Source: Cenococcum geophilum 1.58 (lineage: Eukaryota > Ascomycota > Dothideomycetes > Gloniales > Gloniaceae). Taken from it: a DNA stretch of 64,000 nt. The stretch's first letter is position 1. Each line of letters begins with the position of its first letter. Below are positions 12,085 through 23,639 of this stretch, one piece after another. A model generated the notes under the pieces. That model did not search any database and had not been told where the DNA came from. It was given only the letters and a program-made list of their open reading frames with translations. Where the stretch lies: contig KV748183.1 of assembly GCA_001692895.1 (NCBI GenBank), positions 2,728,001 through 2,792,000 of the forward strand. Direction: 5' to 3'. The position numbers and the translations under genes were made by a program.

Positions 12085-13730
12085 TATAAGCGTACCTTGC
12101 TATAAAGCTTTCTTATAGGCTATATATGTAGCTAGAACAGTCTTATCTAATATTATTGGCGTAAATACTCTTAAAGATGCTAGTATACGAGCTGCACGCC
12201 TTTCTCTCGCAAATTTTATACCATTATTCTTCTCAAATCATTTAGGATATGCTGTATATATTATTAGAGTACCGCTATAGTCTATGGTACGCTTTTATAG
12301 CTTAATTGCTATTGTTGCCGTTATAGAGAGCATATTCTATATAGTAACAATCCTAATAATAAAATTATTCTTGTTTAAGAACCTTAAAAATATATACGGT
12401 CTTATTATAAGTGTTAATAATTTATACTATAATCTGGCTAACGCTTTTCACTTTTAGGGAGCCGTAACTCTAACTCTACTTATACTTATCCTTCTAATAA
12501 GAAGGTATTTCTATAAAGTGTTTCTTAAAACGCATATATTCTTTACAGTTGCGACTATAATTTCTATTTACTAGCATACGACAACTATTGTAAGCAAAGT
12601 AGTGCTTATAGTGCTAAGCGCCACCTTTATATTAATAGGAGTCTTCTAAATCGGTTAAATCTTCTATTACAATATCCCTCCTCTCCGAGCTAAAGAGCCT
12701 CAGCGACTAAAGACAATTTTATTCTTAACTCTTAACGACTATTGTCCCGAGGCACCATAAATTGCAAAACCACAGTATATGACTAGAAGTCGAACTAAAT
12801 ATCGGTACTGCTTAGGCTTGGTAGTAACAGAAGAAAAGCATAGATTAGCTATAGATAGTATCCACTTATATATTAAGCTGCCTCGGCCATAGAAAATACG
12901 GGCGGGCTACTATATTTAACTTTACCTTCCGACTCTAGGGGCTTAGTTATTAACTTAAACCCACCCTTTTATGATTATATAGTGGGGGGATAATTCTAAT
13001 AATGTTTCTATTAATCTTTTGATTAAAAAATAAAAAGGCTTCACCTTACGACTATTAGAGCTTATAGATACACAGCTTAGAGAATTTCCAATCCTACTTA
13101 ATGGTCTATACGGCCATCCAGAGAACTTTAGGGTTTACTCCACTATTATTTTATTCGCGGCGGACATTAGAATTACTAATGTAATTCTATACACTAAAGA
13201 ACTTCTAGAAAACAGCCAAAAGAATGAAATATATATAAGAAAAATTGTTCTTATCTAGAGATATAGTACTAAAGGTAAGCTCTATATTAAGCGTAGTTAA
13301 TATAATCTAATATACTAGGATATCCTATGTTTATAAGAAGTATGTTACAAGACCTTCTTAAGCTAGAAAAGTTAATATATAACACTAAAGAGGGTAAAGA
13401 ACTACAGCTTAACAAGAAAGAATCTATAGAGCTTAATGAGAAAAAACATATAATGTTAACCGCATTAAATAAAATAACACTATACTAATAGTAATAGATC
13501 CTTAATATTATTGTAGATGATACTTTTTCTTTAGATAACTTTAAAGAAATATTTAGAGAGGAGTATTAACGTATTACTCGCTATAAAGGAGATCTCTTAA
13601 TTAAATATATGCTAAGAAGCTATATTCCAGATACTCCTGGACTTAAGGCTGTTATAGGTATATTATATAGATATACTGTAGTTAAACATTATATTAATAT
13701 AATAAATAGTTTTAGTAGATATAAAAACTC
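12085..13730 (+). pseudogene. ferric reductase (FRE/NOX-like), RIP-inactivated
   Basis: Plus-strand frame matching the fungal ferric-chelate reductase family: membrane heme-binding part with NTLKDASIRAARLSLANF and IPLFFSNHLGYAVYII, then hydrophobic helices (MVRFYSLIAIVAVIESIF; AVTLTLLILILLIRRYF; VVLIVLSATFILIGVF). The FAD-binding part shows IHLYIKLPRP and THPFMII, close to the usual HPFT/S motif. The NAD-binding part shows LLNGLYGHPENFRVYSTII then LFAADIRITNVILYTKELL, the place where the family has GPYG and a Gly-rich loop; some of those glycines are changed as expected from G-to-A mutation. The enzyme would move electrons from NADPH through FAD and heme to extracellular ferric iron. One frameshift near 13335, after which LNIIVDDTFSLDNFKEIFRE continues the C-terminal part. 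Ferric reductases are common Starship cargo. Confidence 0.75.
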
Positions 13731-14092
13731 AAGATAGAGTAAAAGACTAGGTTTATGAAAAAAATATAAGAGAGATTATTTTTAAGGATATAGGGTTTTA
13801 TATAAAGAAAAGATATAGTGATATATTATCGCTAGTATAGTATTAAAAAGGTATATAGATAGTAATAGTTACTTTAATTTATAATTACTAGTAAAGACTA
13901 CGAAATAATATTCTAACCTTTATATAGAAATGATTTTATATCTTAGCTATTGATATAATAATGCTAGCCAAGGAATCTCATTCTATCTGTATAATGGAGT
14001 GTTCCTATATATATGCGCGGCGCAGTCTATCTAAATATAAAGGTACCCCAACTCTTGCAACTTAGTTTCTTACCTAACATCTTATTACGGCA

Positions 14093-14265
14093 CCGTAACG
14101 GATCTAGTTAGGGGGCTCGCTTAAGCCTTGGCATATGTATATAGACGTGTCCTTTTCCACCTTCTGCTCCTTATCTTAATATCCGGGTCAATAGACTACC
14201 AATTGTACAGGCTTGCATACGTTCTAAACGGCGCTCGTGCCTCGATTGACTGAGTCGCTGTGACA
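14093..14265 (+). mobile_element. solo LTR with perfect target duplication
   Basis: A 173-bp LTR bounded by the perfect 5-bp direct repeat CATCT at 14088-14092 and 14266-14270. Its first half (start TATTACGGCACCG, then GGGGGCTCGCTTAAGCCTTGG) resembles the LTRs of the element at 45589-50109, while its last part (TGACTGAGTCGCTGTGACA) resembles the LTRs at 5691 and 19605. It looks like a mosaic of two families. It lies immediately upstream of a BTB gene. Confidence 0.85.
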
Positions 14266-14290
14266 CATCTACTCTAAATTTTATATATCT

Positions 14291-15343
14291 ATGGCTTTAA
14301 AGGCTTGTTGTATTATAAAGTGATCTAAGGCTAGAAATAACTGGATCCAAACCCTCTTATATAACGTTGTTAAAATTATCGTTTAACTAGGCCCTAAAAT
14401 GTTTATAGTGTACCGGAACCTCCTTTTTACTAAAGCGCCGTGGTTTAAGAAAGCTCTTTTTAGCCCTTTCGTTAAAGCTAAACGCGGATATATTACCTTT
14501 AAAGATACTAAAATCGAAGACGTGTATATAATAGGGACTTTTGTTTCGTGGCTTTATAAACAGCACCCCTTCTGTCTTAGTGGTTCCGATAAGTGGTAGT
14601 TAGCGCTTAGTAAGATGTGGGTCTTCGCTAATAAGATAAATGTGATCGATTTTGCGAATAACGTTATGACGGCTATATAGCAAAAACGAAGAGATTAGGG
14701 GATAACCATCTCCGTAATAACTTTAAACTAAATCTGGGACAACACTATACCAAATTCAATCTTTCGAAAATTTATAGTTTATGCTTTAGTTAAAATGTCT
14801 TTATCCTATATCTAAACCTATGGCGAAAATATAAATTTAGAGCTTCTTTAGGACATATTAATCCAACTTAGATAATCTCCTAACTATGGAAACATAAGCC
14901 GATTCGACTACTTCCTGCTAGAAATAGCAAATTAACTAATAATATATAATGGCGTTAAAATACATTATATCTCTAATACTTATATTATTTAACGCATTAT
15001 TGGTAAAACCTGGTTTCTACGCTTAGATGGGGATTTACCTAAGATAGAGCTTACTCTTAAAGATTGTTAGCGGTTAACTGAAACGCTTTTTAACGCCATC
15101 CGAAATTTAAGCGTTTGTAAAGGAATAGACTTAGATAATGATTTAATTTTTAAGCTTTAGTAATTTATCCCTAAAGGAGCTAATATTAATTGTCTTGTGT
15201 TCTCTAGAGACTGTAGTAAAACGGATATATAGATTAGAATGGGTAATAATAAAAAGCTAAAGGACATAGTCGCTATAGCGTACGCCTTTCCTACTATTAC
15301 GGCCTATGCTAAAGTGAAGGTGATTATTAGTTACTAGTAATAA
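14291..15343 (+). pseudogene. BTB/POZ-domain protein 1, RIP-inactivated
   Basis: A single frame of about 350 codons begins with ATG at 14291. Residues 25-130 form a BTB/POZ fold: VVKIIV, GPKM, VYRNLLFTKAPWFKKALFSP, KAKRGYITF, VYIIGTFVSWLYKQ, then the helix LALSKMWVFANKINVIDFAN and NTIPNSIFRKFIVYALV. This is the usual fungal form with a BTB domain followed by a helical extension. BTB domains dimerise and often recruit Cullin-3; no other domain is evident in the C-terminal half (WFLRLDGDLPKIELTLKDC, KGIDLDNDLIFKL). The 66 codons from 14399 are free of stops. Interruptions are TAA/TAG in place of Gln or Trp. Confidence 0.7.
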
Positions 15344-15789
15344 ATTTAATTCTAGCGTACTCTAAACTTATACCTATACCTATTTTAAACTTATATCTAA
15401 CCTAACTTATATATAAGTACCAAAAGGGGGTAGTAGCCGAGGTTAATAACGACGTGGTGTTAAATAAAGCAGATAATAAGAGGAAGGCGCTAAGGCGAGG
15501 ATGGAAACAACCTAATAGTGCTAATTTTGTGAATTTTTACATTATTACTATATAATACTAATCTTAAAAGCGTGCCTATATTTTTATATACTTTTAAATC
15601 TTCTATTTTAATTGCTATTTATATTTAGTTCGGCCAGGGGTGTAGGTGGCTTGTATTAGCGTAGCGGCACTATTAAAAATTATATAAAGGGTGGAAATTT
15701 TAGCGCGTAGGTCGAAATTTAGTTTGCTAAGCGTTTAAGTCTAGCGGGTATAAAGAGGCTTGTCTTCTCTAATATTTTAATACTAGTAT
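15344..15789. other. spacer with protein-like plus frame of unclear status
   Basis: The frame of the next gene can be read upstream to about 15361 without TGA (for example VVAEVNNDVVLNKADNKRKA), but this cannot be distinguished from chance in RIP-damaged DNA. No motif was recognised. Confidence 0.3.
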
Positions 15790-17980
15790 AGCTTCCTCTT
15801 TAAAAACCCTCTCTCTATATAACGTATACGCAAGCATTCGGCTCTACTTACTATAATAAGTCTGCCAATATCTCCCACATTTCATTTTACAGAAAAAAAC
15901 CGTAAATATCTAGATATATTGCCGACCTTAGTTAATCGGCTCCTAAACCTTTAAGGAAAACTATTTAAGGCCGACATACTACGCCATCTAAGCGACAGCC
16001 AGTCTGGGCCGAACTATTTAAATCACCTAAACTAAGGGGTGGAAATTTTGGAAAAGATTTTCCAGCATTAATTAGTAGTTTGTTACTATCCTTCTTAGGG
16101 CTTACTAACATCTCCATCTCTAACGATAAATATTACTGGCCCTCTAAATATTAAGATTATCCAGGACGAGAAGATTTCTGCTAGTGGGGATAAGCTTATA
16201 GCTATGCACGACGGCATAGATAAGATTGATGCGGATAATAAGAGTATAGGGGGTGAATCTAATTAAATTTTTTATAAGGAGCTCTAGAAGGAACTTAATA
16301 AGTTAAAATTTAAGGGACAAAACCTTAAGGACGAATTTTAGTAATAACTACTAGAGATTTTCCAACTTTTAGCTACAAGTGTTAGCCATATTTATTCGCT
16401 AGTTTATCTCTACGTTCTTATTTTCTATTTTACTAGTCTAGTTTAAGTATATATATTTTAAAATGTTTAACGTTATAACCTATACTAAGTGACATTAAGC
16501 ACTAAAAGGGAACACTTAATTAGGTATATTACGGACATTTCCTTTTAGGATAGCCTTAATTGTATACGCGAACGTTTTATAGGAAAAGTTTAGTAGAACG
16601 TCGGCATCGCCTAGTATGTATAAGGGGGTAATATAAACGGGTTAGACGCTAGTACGGTAAACAAAATAACCTAGTCCTAACTTACTATATTATTTTAAAC
16701 TCGCTTATTTCTTTACCCGTACTAATAGGGGGGCGTCTAAGGCATTAATGTTACCCCTTATAATTAATATGACTTGATTTTTCTTAATGAGCACGTAAGG
16801 AATAAATCTGCGCCCAACTTATACGGTAATATCTTTTCCCCTACAAATATTGCAAATATCGCTCTAAGAATTATAGATAGATAACCCTCTGCTTACCCGG
16901 CATATTTACTTTATAACCTCTTATAAGCTATAGGCGTGGAGCTTTATAAAAGTTTTATAAAAATCTCTACTAAATAAACGCTCTGCGAGAGCTCTAGGCA
17001 CATAGTAAATATTTAAAGAATAATTAAGGGCTCTATTATTAATACGCTAGAAATGATCTTAAATTCTATTATAGTTATAAAACCATTTACATATAAAGCT
17101 ATGTAAATTATCCCAACTATTAATCTCTTCTATGCCTTTTATAAGTTCTAGACTAAATGCTTCTTTTAATACTATAAGAATATCCCTATATTGAGCGCAA
17201 AGAAGCTTATAAGGTCCTTCTTTAAAGTAGGTATAATAATATACTTCTTAAGCGTAAGCTTTAATAAATAAAGAGGAAGATAAATTAAGAAAGGATACCC
17301 TTTTTACTAAATAACAGAGACCGCTTATTTTCGTGTTATTCTATTAGGAGAATTGTAGATTTTCCGGAAAAAGATATCCCCACTTAGCTTGCTATAAAGC
17401 TGAGGTTGAAAGTGTTGCCGGCCTATTAGAGAACTAAAGTATACTCTGATTAGAAGTCCTAGTCTTAGATTTATAGAAATAATGGGCGAATTTTTTATTT
17501 AGATAGAAATAGAAGAATGATTTAGTTATCTACTATTAATTAATGCAGAAGGCTATAAGCTATAGCTCTTTTTCTAACGCTTAGTTAATAGATTTATAGG
17601 TATTAAATTAACCATCTCTCTTAGTCCGATCTGGTTAAAACAGTGCGAAGCAACTAAATGCATAATAGACACTTAAGTGCGATAGCTTAATTGCAATACG
17701 TTGCGATATAAGTGGTAATTCTGGAACTAGAATACTAAGATATATTTTAATAATTATCTTAGTAGGTAATTTTTTAATAAGCGCAATTCGCCTTCTAAAT
17801 ATTAGCTTTTTAAAGTAGTATAGTGGATTTATATACATTTTGCTTAATTGAAGATACTAGATATTTTAAATTTTAACTAGAGAGAAGGGTTTTAATAGGA
17901 TGTTATATATTTAGGAGAGCCTTATATAATAAGAGGGCATTTAGTTAAATATTAGCCTTACTAGCTAAATATATTTATTT
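15790..17980 (+). pseudogene. large unknown protein, RIP-inactivated
   Basis: One plus-strand frame of up to about 730 codons reads like a coherent protein: PTFHFTEKNRKYLDILPTLV, FKADILRHLSDSQSGPNYLN, ISASGDKLIAMHDGIDKIDA, then GINVTPYN, YDLIFLNEHVRNKSAPNLYG and NIFSPTNIANIALRIID. TAA/TAG interruptions sit where Gln or Arg/Trp would fit; TGA first appears after 17390, so the gene may end near there, with the last 200 codons belonging to another unit (an SPIWLKQCEATKCI stretch faintly resembles the run-up to a HET domain). No family recognised, no clear signal peptide or membrane helix. The start is not resolved. Confidence 0.4.
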
Positions 17981-18060
17981 ATTTATTTATTACACTTAGC
18001 TATATTTAGTATATTTAATAATAGAACGCTCTAGTATATAAAAGACGCTAAAGAATTAAT

Positions 18061-19604
18061 TAATAGTATAAACTTCTATATACTAATATTACTGTTTTTA
18101 ATATATCTAATAATTTGATTTAATTTGATATAGAAGGGGACGCAATCCTTTTAATAAGCCATGGTTCGCATATCCTTGTCTCTTTAAAGATATTGCAGTA
18201 TGCTTCCCCGCTTTTTAAGGCTATCTTTTCTAGTAAGGATATTAAAAGTAAACTTAATACCAATTGTCCTCCTATTATCCCTGTCCTTGATCTTTATACT
18301 CCTTTTCTTTATTTTATATATAGTATCCTACACGGCCACGACAGCTTAATATGGCAACTATTATCTTTGGAACAACTGTTTAATATGGCCATGACAGCTA
18401 TATATAAGCTCCGTTGCTAAGACCATATTAACTAGTTAATTGAACTCTATTTAAAGAGCTTTCTTATAAAGCTAAAATCGTCTAAGAATATCATCGACCT
18501 TCTTGCCACGGCAATGGTTTGTAGGTTTGAGCGGATATTCTAAGAATTATTAATTATGCTAGTATACGAGGCTACTGCCCCCCTTAGCCAGTTATTCTCT
18601 CGCAATAGCGGCAAAGTCCTTAAAAAAACTCTACTAGGTAATAACCTCCCTTTTATACAAGCGATAAATAATAACATGTAGAAGAATCGATAGAATTAGA
18701 AAAACTTAAGCTTTAGCGTTAACTTATAGAAACCCTACCTTCTTTTCTAGCACCCGTAAGGTGCGTTAATATAAAATGCCCCCTCTTAGGACTTAAAGCT
18801 AGAGGTTTTATTAATAAATTAACAAGGCTTGGAATATGGCCCCTATTAATTTCTAAGCTTGGCTTAGGGGAGACACTATAAAGGCTAGGAGAGTTTTGTA
18901 AGGTGGAAGAATCTATTATAGTTAAAAAGTATAGAGGCTATATATATGGATGCGTCTTTTACTATAAGCCACGAAATTTTCTAAAGGATGTTAGACGTAT
19001 TTAAGAGCGTATATAAGCCTTATATGCTGGGCATCCTATTTAACGCAACGTTACTAACTTAGAGAGAATACCGACTAATATACGAATTAATAGGACAAAG
19101 TTTCTTCTCCAACTACGTAGAGGACTCTATACCTCTATTCGACTTAATAGCTATAGAATAGTAGCTATATTCTTCTAAAAGGTTATAGATGCCCTAGGGA
19201 GTTATGTTCTATAAAAACCGGAAATTGAATTAATTATAGTAGAGCTCCCCTAGATTATAGGCTTTGTATAGGGATTTTAGATATTAAAAGATAGCTCGGA
19301 GGACTTTTTTTTATTATTAAATAGAATTACAGAGACCGTAGCTAAAGAGGACGAATTTAAAGATCTTATACTTGTCGCTAATATTTGCCAAAGTCCTGAA
19401 GATATAAAGGCTAAGTAGTTTATATTCTATTAGATTAGAGGTCTAGAGTTCTAGTTTATGCAATAGTATAGACTATCTTAAGAAAATGTTATATACCGAG
19501 ATCTTACAGCTCCTTACGAGCTTTAGAAATTTCCTAATAGTCCTACTTATGTCCTAACGAAGGGATCTATTAGCATTAAGCTGAAAATTTTAGTTACTAG
19601 TAGG
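18061..19604 (+). pseudogene. BTB/POZ-domain protein 2, RIP-inactivated and cut by an LTR
   Basis: A frame from about 18061 gives FDIEGDAILLISHGSHILV, LKILQYASPLFKAIFSSKDI, PVLDLYTPFLYFIYSILHGH and LLSLEQLFNMAMTAIYKL, the classic BTB core (DGD, LxVxSxxLxxxSPVFxxMF, acidic segment, FxxLxxILHG, L..LAxLAxKYxC). A helical C-terminal region follows (TISHEIF, DVFKSVYKPYMLGILFNATL, YELIGQSFFSNYVEDSIPLF). A single frame change falls in a T run near 19290; afterwards EDEFKDLILVANICQSPEDI and NVIYRDLTAPYEL read in the new frame. A solo LTR with target repeat GTAGG begins at 19605 and appears to lie inside the gene, because protein-like sequence resumes after it. Confidence 0.7.
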
Positions 19605-19831
19605 TGTTACGGCACTGGCAGAACTTAGCAGAACTTTATAGTCCTCCATACTGGCAATTTGCCATATATTATGGTCACGTGACGTAAAGATCTTATAAAA
19701 TATCGAGCGGCGCTGCTCTTCTTTTCCTTTCCATTCTTTAGCTTAAGATTCTTGTTTATAGACAATCTAATCGTATAGGCTAGCGCGTCCTTCTTACCGT
19801 ACTCGTACCTCGATTAACTGAGTTACTAATA
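19605..19831 (+). mobile_element. solo LTR inserted in BTB gene 2
   Basis: A 227-bp LTR starting TGTTACGGCACTGGCAG, flanked by the direct repeat GTAGG at 19600-19604 and 19832-19836. It belongs with the LTR at 5691 (shared TTCTTGTTTATAGA and CGATTAACTGAG-type 3' portion) and, in its last part, with the one at 14093. It interrupts the C-terminal region of the upstream BTB gene, so it is younger than that gene copy. Confidence 0.85.
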
Positions 19832-19836
19832 GTAGG

Positions 19837-20150
19837 AGTTATGCAAGTTATAAAGATGGATTATTCTAAGCGTATATTTAAAATCTCTAGTTTATATATT
19901 TTTTTAAAATAATATAAATAAGCCTATATTATTTGTTTTAAAGTTATAAATAGTAATATTATAGTATATTTATATCTATTCACTTACTTATAGAGATAGA
20001 GATATATTCTGAATATATTGTATTAGGGGGTATAGGCCCGAGAAGAGGGTAATTATCTCAGCCTGCTGTATTGCATAGTAGGTTCCCTACTATCTTAAGC
20101 AGTGGTAGATGATTATACACTCATTGCCCCAAATAACGCGTACCGTTAGA
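19837..20150. other. AT-rich spacer
   Basis: Possibly the last codons of BTB gene 2 followed by AT-rich DNA. Nothing else seen. Confidence 0.3.
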
Positions 20151-20413
20151 ACCTAGTGGTATAAGGCCTACGCCTAATAACTAATATAGAAGTAGAAATA
20201 TATCTCGTCTTTTTGCGCCTATAGGGTATTGTTAAAAGACCGTTTAGGTAACCTAGAACTTAGGTAATATTAAAGGCTATTAATAAACCTAGTGGTATAA
20301 GGTCTGCGCCTAATAACCAATATAGGAGTAGGAATATATATCGTCTCTTTACGCCTATAAGGCATCGTTAAAAACCGTTCGGGTAGGTAATATTGAAGGC
20401 TATTAATAACAAC
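20151..20413. repeat. two-copy tandem repeat, unit about 136 bp
   Basis: The unit starting ACCTAGTGGTATAAGG at 20151 is repeated from 20287 with a few substitutions and small gaps; both copies contain CGCCTATA and end in GGCTATTAATAA. It has no visible coding role. Confidence 0.75.
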
Positions 20414-20853
20414 GTAGAAAGGAGAAGGAAGCTAAAAAGCGTTAATTTAAAACCTGTTTAAAAAACCCTATAGGAAAAATTATTAGGAAAGACTACTTAT
20501 TAATAGCTAAATCGCGAAACTGTTGTGAAACTGTTCGCGATTCTCCAAGGGCTGTAGAAAGACGCGAAACTTGTTCGCGATCCTCTAGGTAAAATATTTT
20601 ATCGCGACGACAACACAGCGCCGTACGGCATAGTATTATTAAGGCTATAAAACGAATAAATAACAAAATCTCTATTAAATAAGCCTTATTTTAAAGCGAA
20701 AAGCCAAAAGGCTAATTATGATAGATATTGATGTTACTATTTAGAGGAGGGAAGGCGTGACTTCGCTTTAAATAGACATTTTTATATAATATTTTTTATT
20801 TAATAATATATAATAGGCTTTTGTTCTAGGGTTTTAAAAAAATTAATATTACT
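20414..20853. other. spacer with CGCGAAAC motifs
   Basis: No gene seen. Between 20510 and 20600 the motif TCGCGA/CGCGAAACTGTT is repeated with inverted arrangement (ATCGCGAAACTGTTGTG and CTGTTCGCGAT), a small CpG-rich island of short inverted repeats. Confidence 0.35.
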
Positions 20854-21640
20854 ATGGCTTTACACCACTCTTCCTCTACTATTTATGCTCTTGGAAGTAT
20901 TCTTAGAGTAGCAGAAATAAGGCAACAAATCCTTAATTATACCTTAATGATTAATATTATAGATTGGTGCGGATTAGGTTAAAATATAAAAGATCTAGCT
21001 ATAAAGCATTTAAAAGATCTAGAGTATTTTCTTTCTATACTCTTTTCTAATCTAGAGCATATTATAAGGACCTTTTTCTCTAGTTCTGTCTCACTCCGTA
21101 GGCCATGCCTTAATAACTTTACTTAAATATAGTTTATAAATACCTCCAATATAAACATGTATATGTTTATCCCAGTATAGTTAATAACAATTTTAAGTTT
21201 TATAAGGATAATAGCTTTGTTACTTTAAAGCGAAGGCTATACTCGCCCACTTTGCGACCGGTCCTTAGATACTTAGGATCTCTTTTAAAATATTATTATA
21301 TCTATACCCTCTAGACTAATACTATTTAATGTACCGTATTTTTACACCAGAAAAGGGTTCCGTATTAATATACTTATTTATAATAACTCCTATATTACTA
21401 CTACTTGGGATAGTATTTTAGGAATTTGTATTTATAGTCTAGGATTTACTATTATTTTAAAAAAAGACTTAATAAAAGTAAATACTATCCGGTTATATAA
21501 ATTTTATAACTTCCCTATTTAGCTATTAAATTATATTAATATTTTTGGGCAAGATTTATGTCTTATAATTAACTGTAATCCTTGTATTACTAATGTAAGT
21601 TTTACTCTTCTTGCAAATATATACTTTTAACTAGCTAGTG
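20854..21640 (+). pseudogene. unknown protein-coding fossil
   Basis: Starting from ATG at 20854 one frame runs about 260 codons: MALHHSSSTIYALGSILRVA, EIRQQILNYTLMINIIDW, DLEYFLSILFSNLEHII, then LFNVPYFYTRKGFRINILIY, TTWDSILGICIYSLGFTIIL. Interruptions are TAA/TAG only as far as I read. The protein would be hydrophobic and rich in Ile/Leu; no domain was recognised. It ends just before the LTR copy at 21690. Confidence 0.4.
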
Positions 21641-21689
21641 CATTTTAAAGTCTAGGTTAAAATAGCTATTTTATATATTATTTCCTTAC

Positions 21690-21887
21690 TATAACGGCGC
21701 TATCGCACGTTACCTGCCAAATTCTGCTAAATTCTACTAACTTGCGATTGGCCCGCCTAAAGCTAGCGCCTTGGCGGCTTACCCTATATATTTGTTTATA
21801 TTAGTCCTAGCGACCCCTTTTCCTTCTCTTTAGCTTAGTATCTTTGTAAGATAGTATTTTATAAGCTTTAGTTTAGAAGCATTTATA
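21690..21887 (+). mobile_element. partial LTR, TATAACGGCGC family, truncated at its 3' end
   Basis: About 198 bp starting TATAACGGCGCTATCGC align with the LTR at 5405. The homology stops after GAAGCATTTATAA at about 21887, before the expected end. A copy of the same family lies inverted at 22015-22236, with a 127-bp unrelated spacer between them. Confidence 0.75.
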
Positions 21888-22014
21888 ATCTAGTTTAACC
21901 GGTTATATAACCTATTTAAAGTCTTAGTTTAAATTTTGGACCGGTTTTAGCCTTAGTTTTAAACCCTAACCTAATTACTTATATTACTAGGATATTGCTA
22001 ATCTGCTAGGACAA

Positions 22015-22236
22015 TGTTACGGCTTAAATAAATGCCTCTAAACCGAAGCTTAAACGAATACTGTATTACGAAGACACTAAGCTAAGGAGAAGGAAAAGGG
22101 GTCGCTAGGACCAATGTAAACAAATATATAGGTTAATTGCTAAGGCGCTAGTAGTAAGCGAGCCAATTGTAGGGTTGGTAGAATATAATAGTATTGCGGC
22201 AGAATTTGGCAGGTAACGCGCCCCAGCGCCGTTATA
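22015..22236 (-). mobile_element. solo LTR, TATAACGGCGC family, inverted
   Basis: A 222-bp LTR on the minus strand; on the plus strand it begins TGTTACGGCTTAAATAAATG and ends GCGCCGTTATA. It is flanked by the direct repeat GACAA at 22010-22014 and 22237-22241. It faces the partial copy at 21690. Confidence 0.8.
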
Positions 22237-22374
22237 GACAAGAAGTAACTGATAGGCCCTTTTTATTCCTATATTTAGGAGGATAGAGTAATCTGGTAAA
22301 AGCTATCTAGCTATTTCCTATTAGCGTTTTGGCGGCTAATTAGCAACTAATTAAAGGTATATTAATGTTAATCT

Positions 22375-22530
22375 GTTAATTAGTAGTCCGTATACCGATT
22401 AGTAAGTAAAGAATAAGGACTCTGTCTATTTAAACTATAAAAAAAAGAAGCTATTTATATATAAGGTAGGTCCAGGCAACTAAGTTAAAGTAGGTAATAG
22501 AAACGGATAGTAAGACCTAGGGTACTAGGC
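22375..22530 (+). repeat. dispersed repeat motif, copy 2
   Basis: GTTAATTAGTAGTCCGTA at 22375 followed by a TATATATAAGGTAGGT stretch and GGTAATAGAAACGG resembles the sequences at 2605 and 54668, and its second half resembles 37441-37480. No TPR coding was seen beside this copy. Confidence 0.4.
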
Positions 22531-22649
22531 ATTAAAGATAGTAGTAAGATGGTAGTAAGACGGTGGTAATAAAACCTAATCTGGATCGATATAATCGCCC
22601 AATTGGTCTAAAAAGACTGATCCTCTTAACGAAGCCAAATAAGACGTAT

Positions 22650-23290
22650 TTTATTAGTTGATAATTAACTACTTTATTCTAATTTAACTACTTATTATAT
22701 TCTTAATTATTTTTATATTTCTATATTAAAATGAATCCCTTCTTACTTATAGAAGTTTCGCCTTATTATAATTTATATCTAAAGGCAACTCTAAATATTT
22801 ATTCCGCATTTTAAATGCATTAAGTATTCGTTTTGCATTTCGTAGTCCTAACTTTGGGACCTAGGAGTCCTTCTATATAATCTTATACTCTTTGCCTTAT
22901 AAAGTAAATCTTTCTTTAATAATGTCCTTAATCTTCTACTCTTTATTATCCTAAAGCTTTAGTGAATATAACGCAATACTTTTCTGTTGGTATGCTATAT
23001 ATTTGCTACTAGGCTAGATAATAATAGGTATTGTATCCGAAAATAAGTAGTCTTCCTTTTATTAGCTATTATACTACTAGGTGTTAAAGTCCTACCTAAG
23101 CTACTATCGCTACTTAAGTTATAGTAATCTTTAATAATCTTATTAAGGAAATCCTTACTCTCGGAGATTCTTAAATCCAAACTAGCAGCATCTTTAAAGT
23201 GGAGACAAGTGTGAGAATGTCTTTAAGGAAGTTTATTTTCTTCTAGTATAATTTAAAGAGGTAGGAATTTTTAATTCATTCTTAGATAAG
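22650..23290 (-). pseudogene. unknown hydrophilic protein fossil
   Basis: The minus strand gives about 210 codons in one frame. The N-terminal part is Ser/Asp-rich (LHFKDAASLDLRISESKDFL, NLSSDSSLGRTLTPSS), followed by a basic part (KSRRLRTLLKKDLLYKAKSI, RRTPRSQS, YEMQNEYLMHLKCG). The mix suggests a partly disordered nuclear-type protein, but that is inference and no family was recognised. Interruptions are TAA/TAG. Confidence 0.4.
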
Positions 23291-23639
23291 GAGTTTTTGG
23301 AAAATGTATAGGTTTAGAAAAAACTAAGTTTAAAGTAGATAAAATAAAGAAAGCCTTTAGATTTTAATTAACAGATTCTAATAATAGATTTCTATTTTAA
23401 AATTACTTATAGTATATAGCAGTTTCGATAGCGGCTTAATTAGGAAGATTATAAGTAAGGTATATAAATTAAATTAAAAATAGAACTTAAAGTAAAACTT
23501 ATATAACCTAAAAATAAATATAATATTGCTCTTATTCTAGGCAATACTTCTGCTTAATAATTAAATATAAAATTAATTCTCTTTTTATTACTGCTCTTGG
23601 TGAGGAGCTGTAATATATCTACCGTCCTAATACTTAAAT

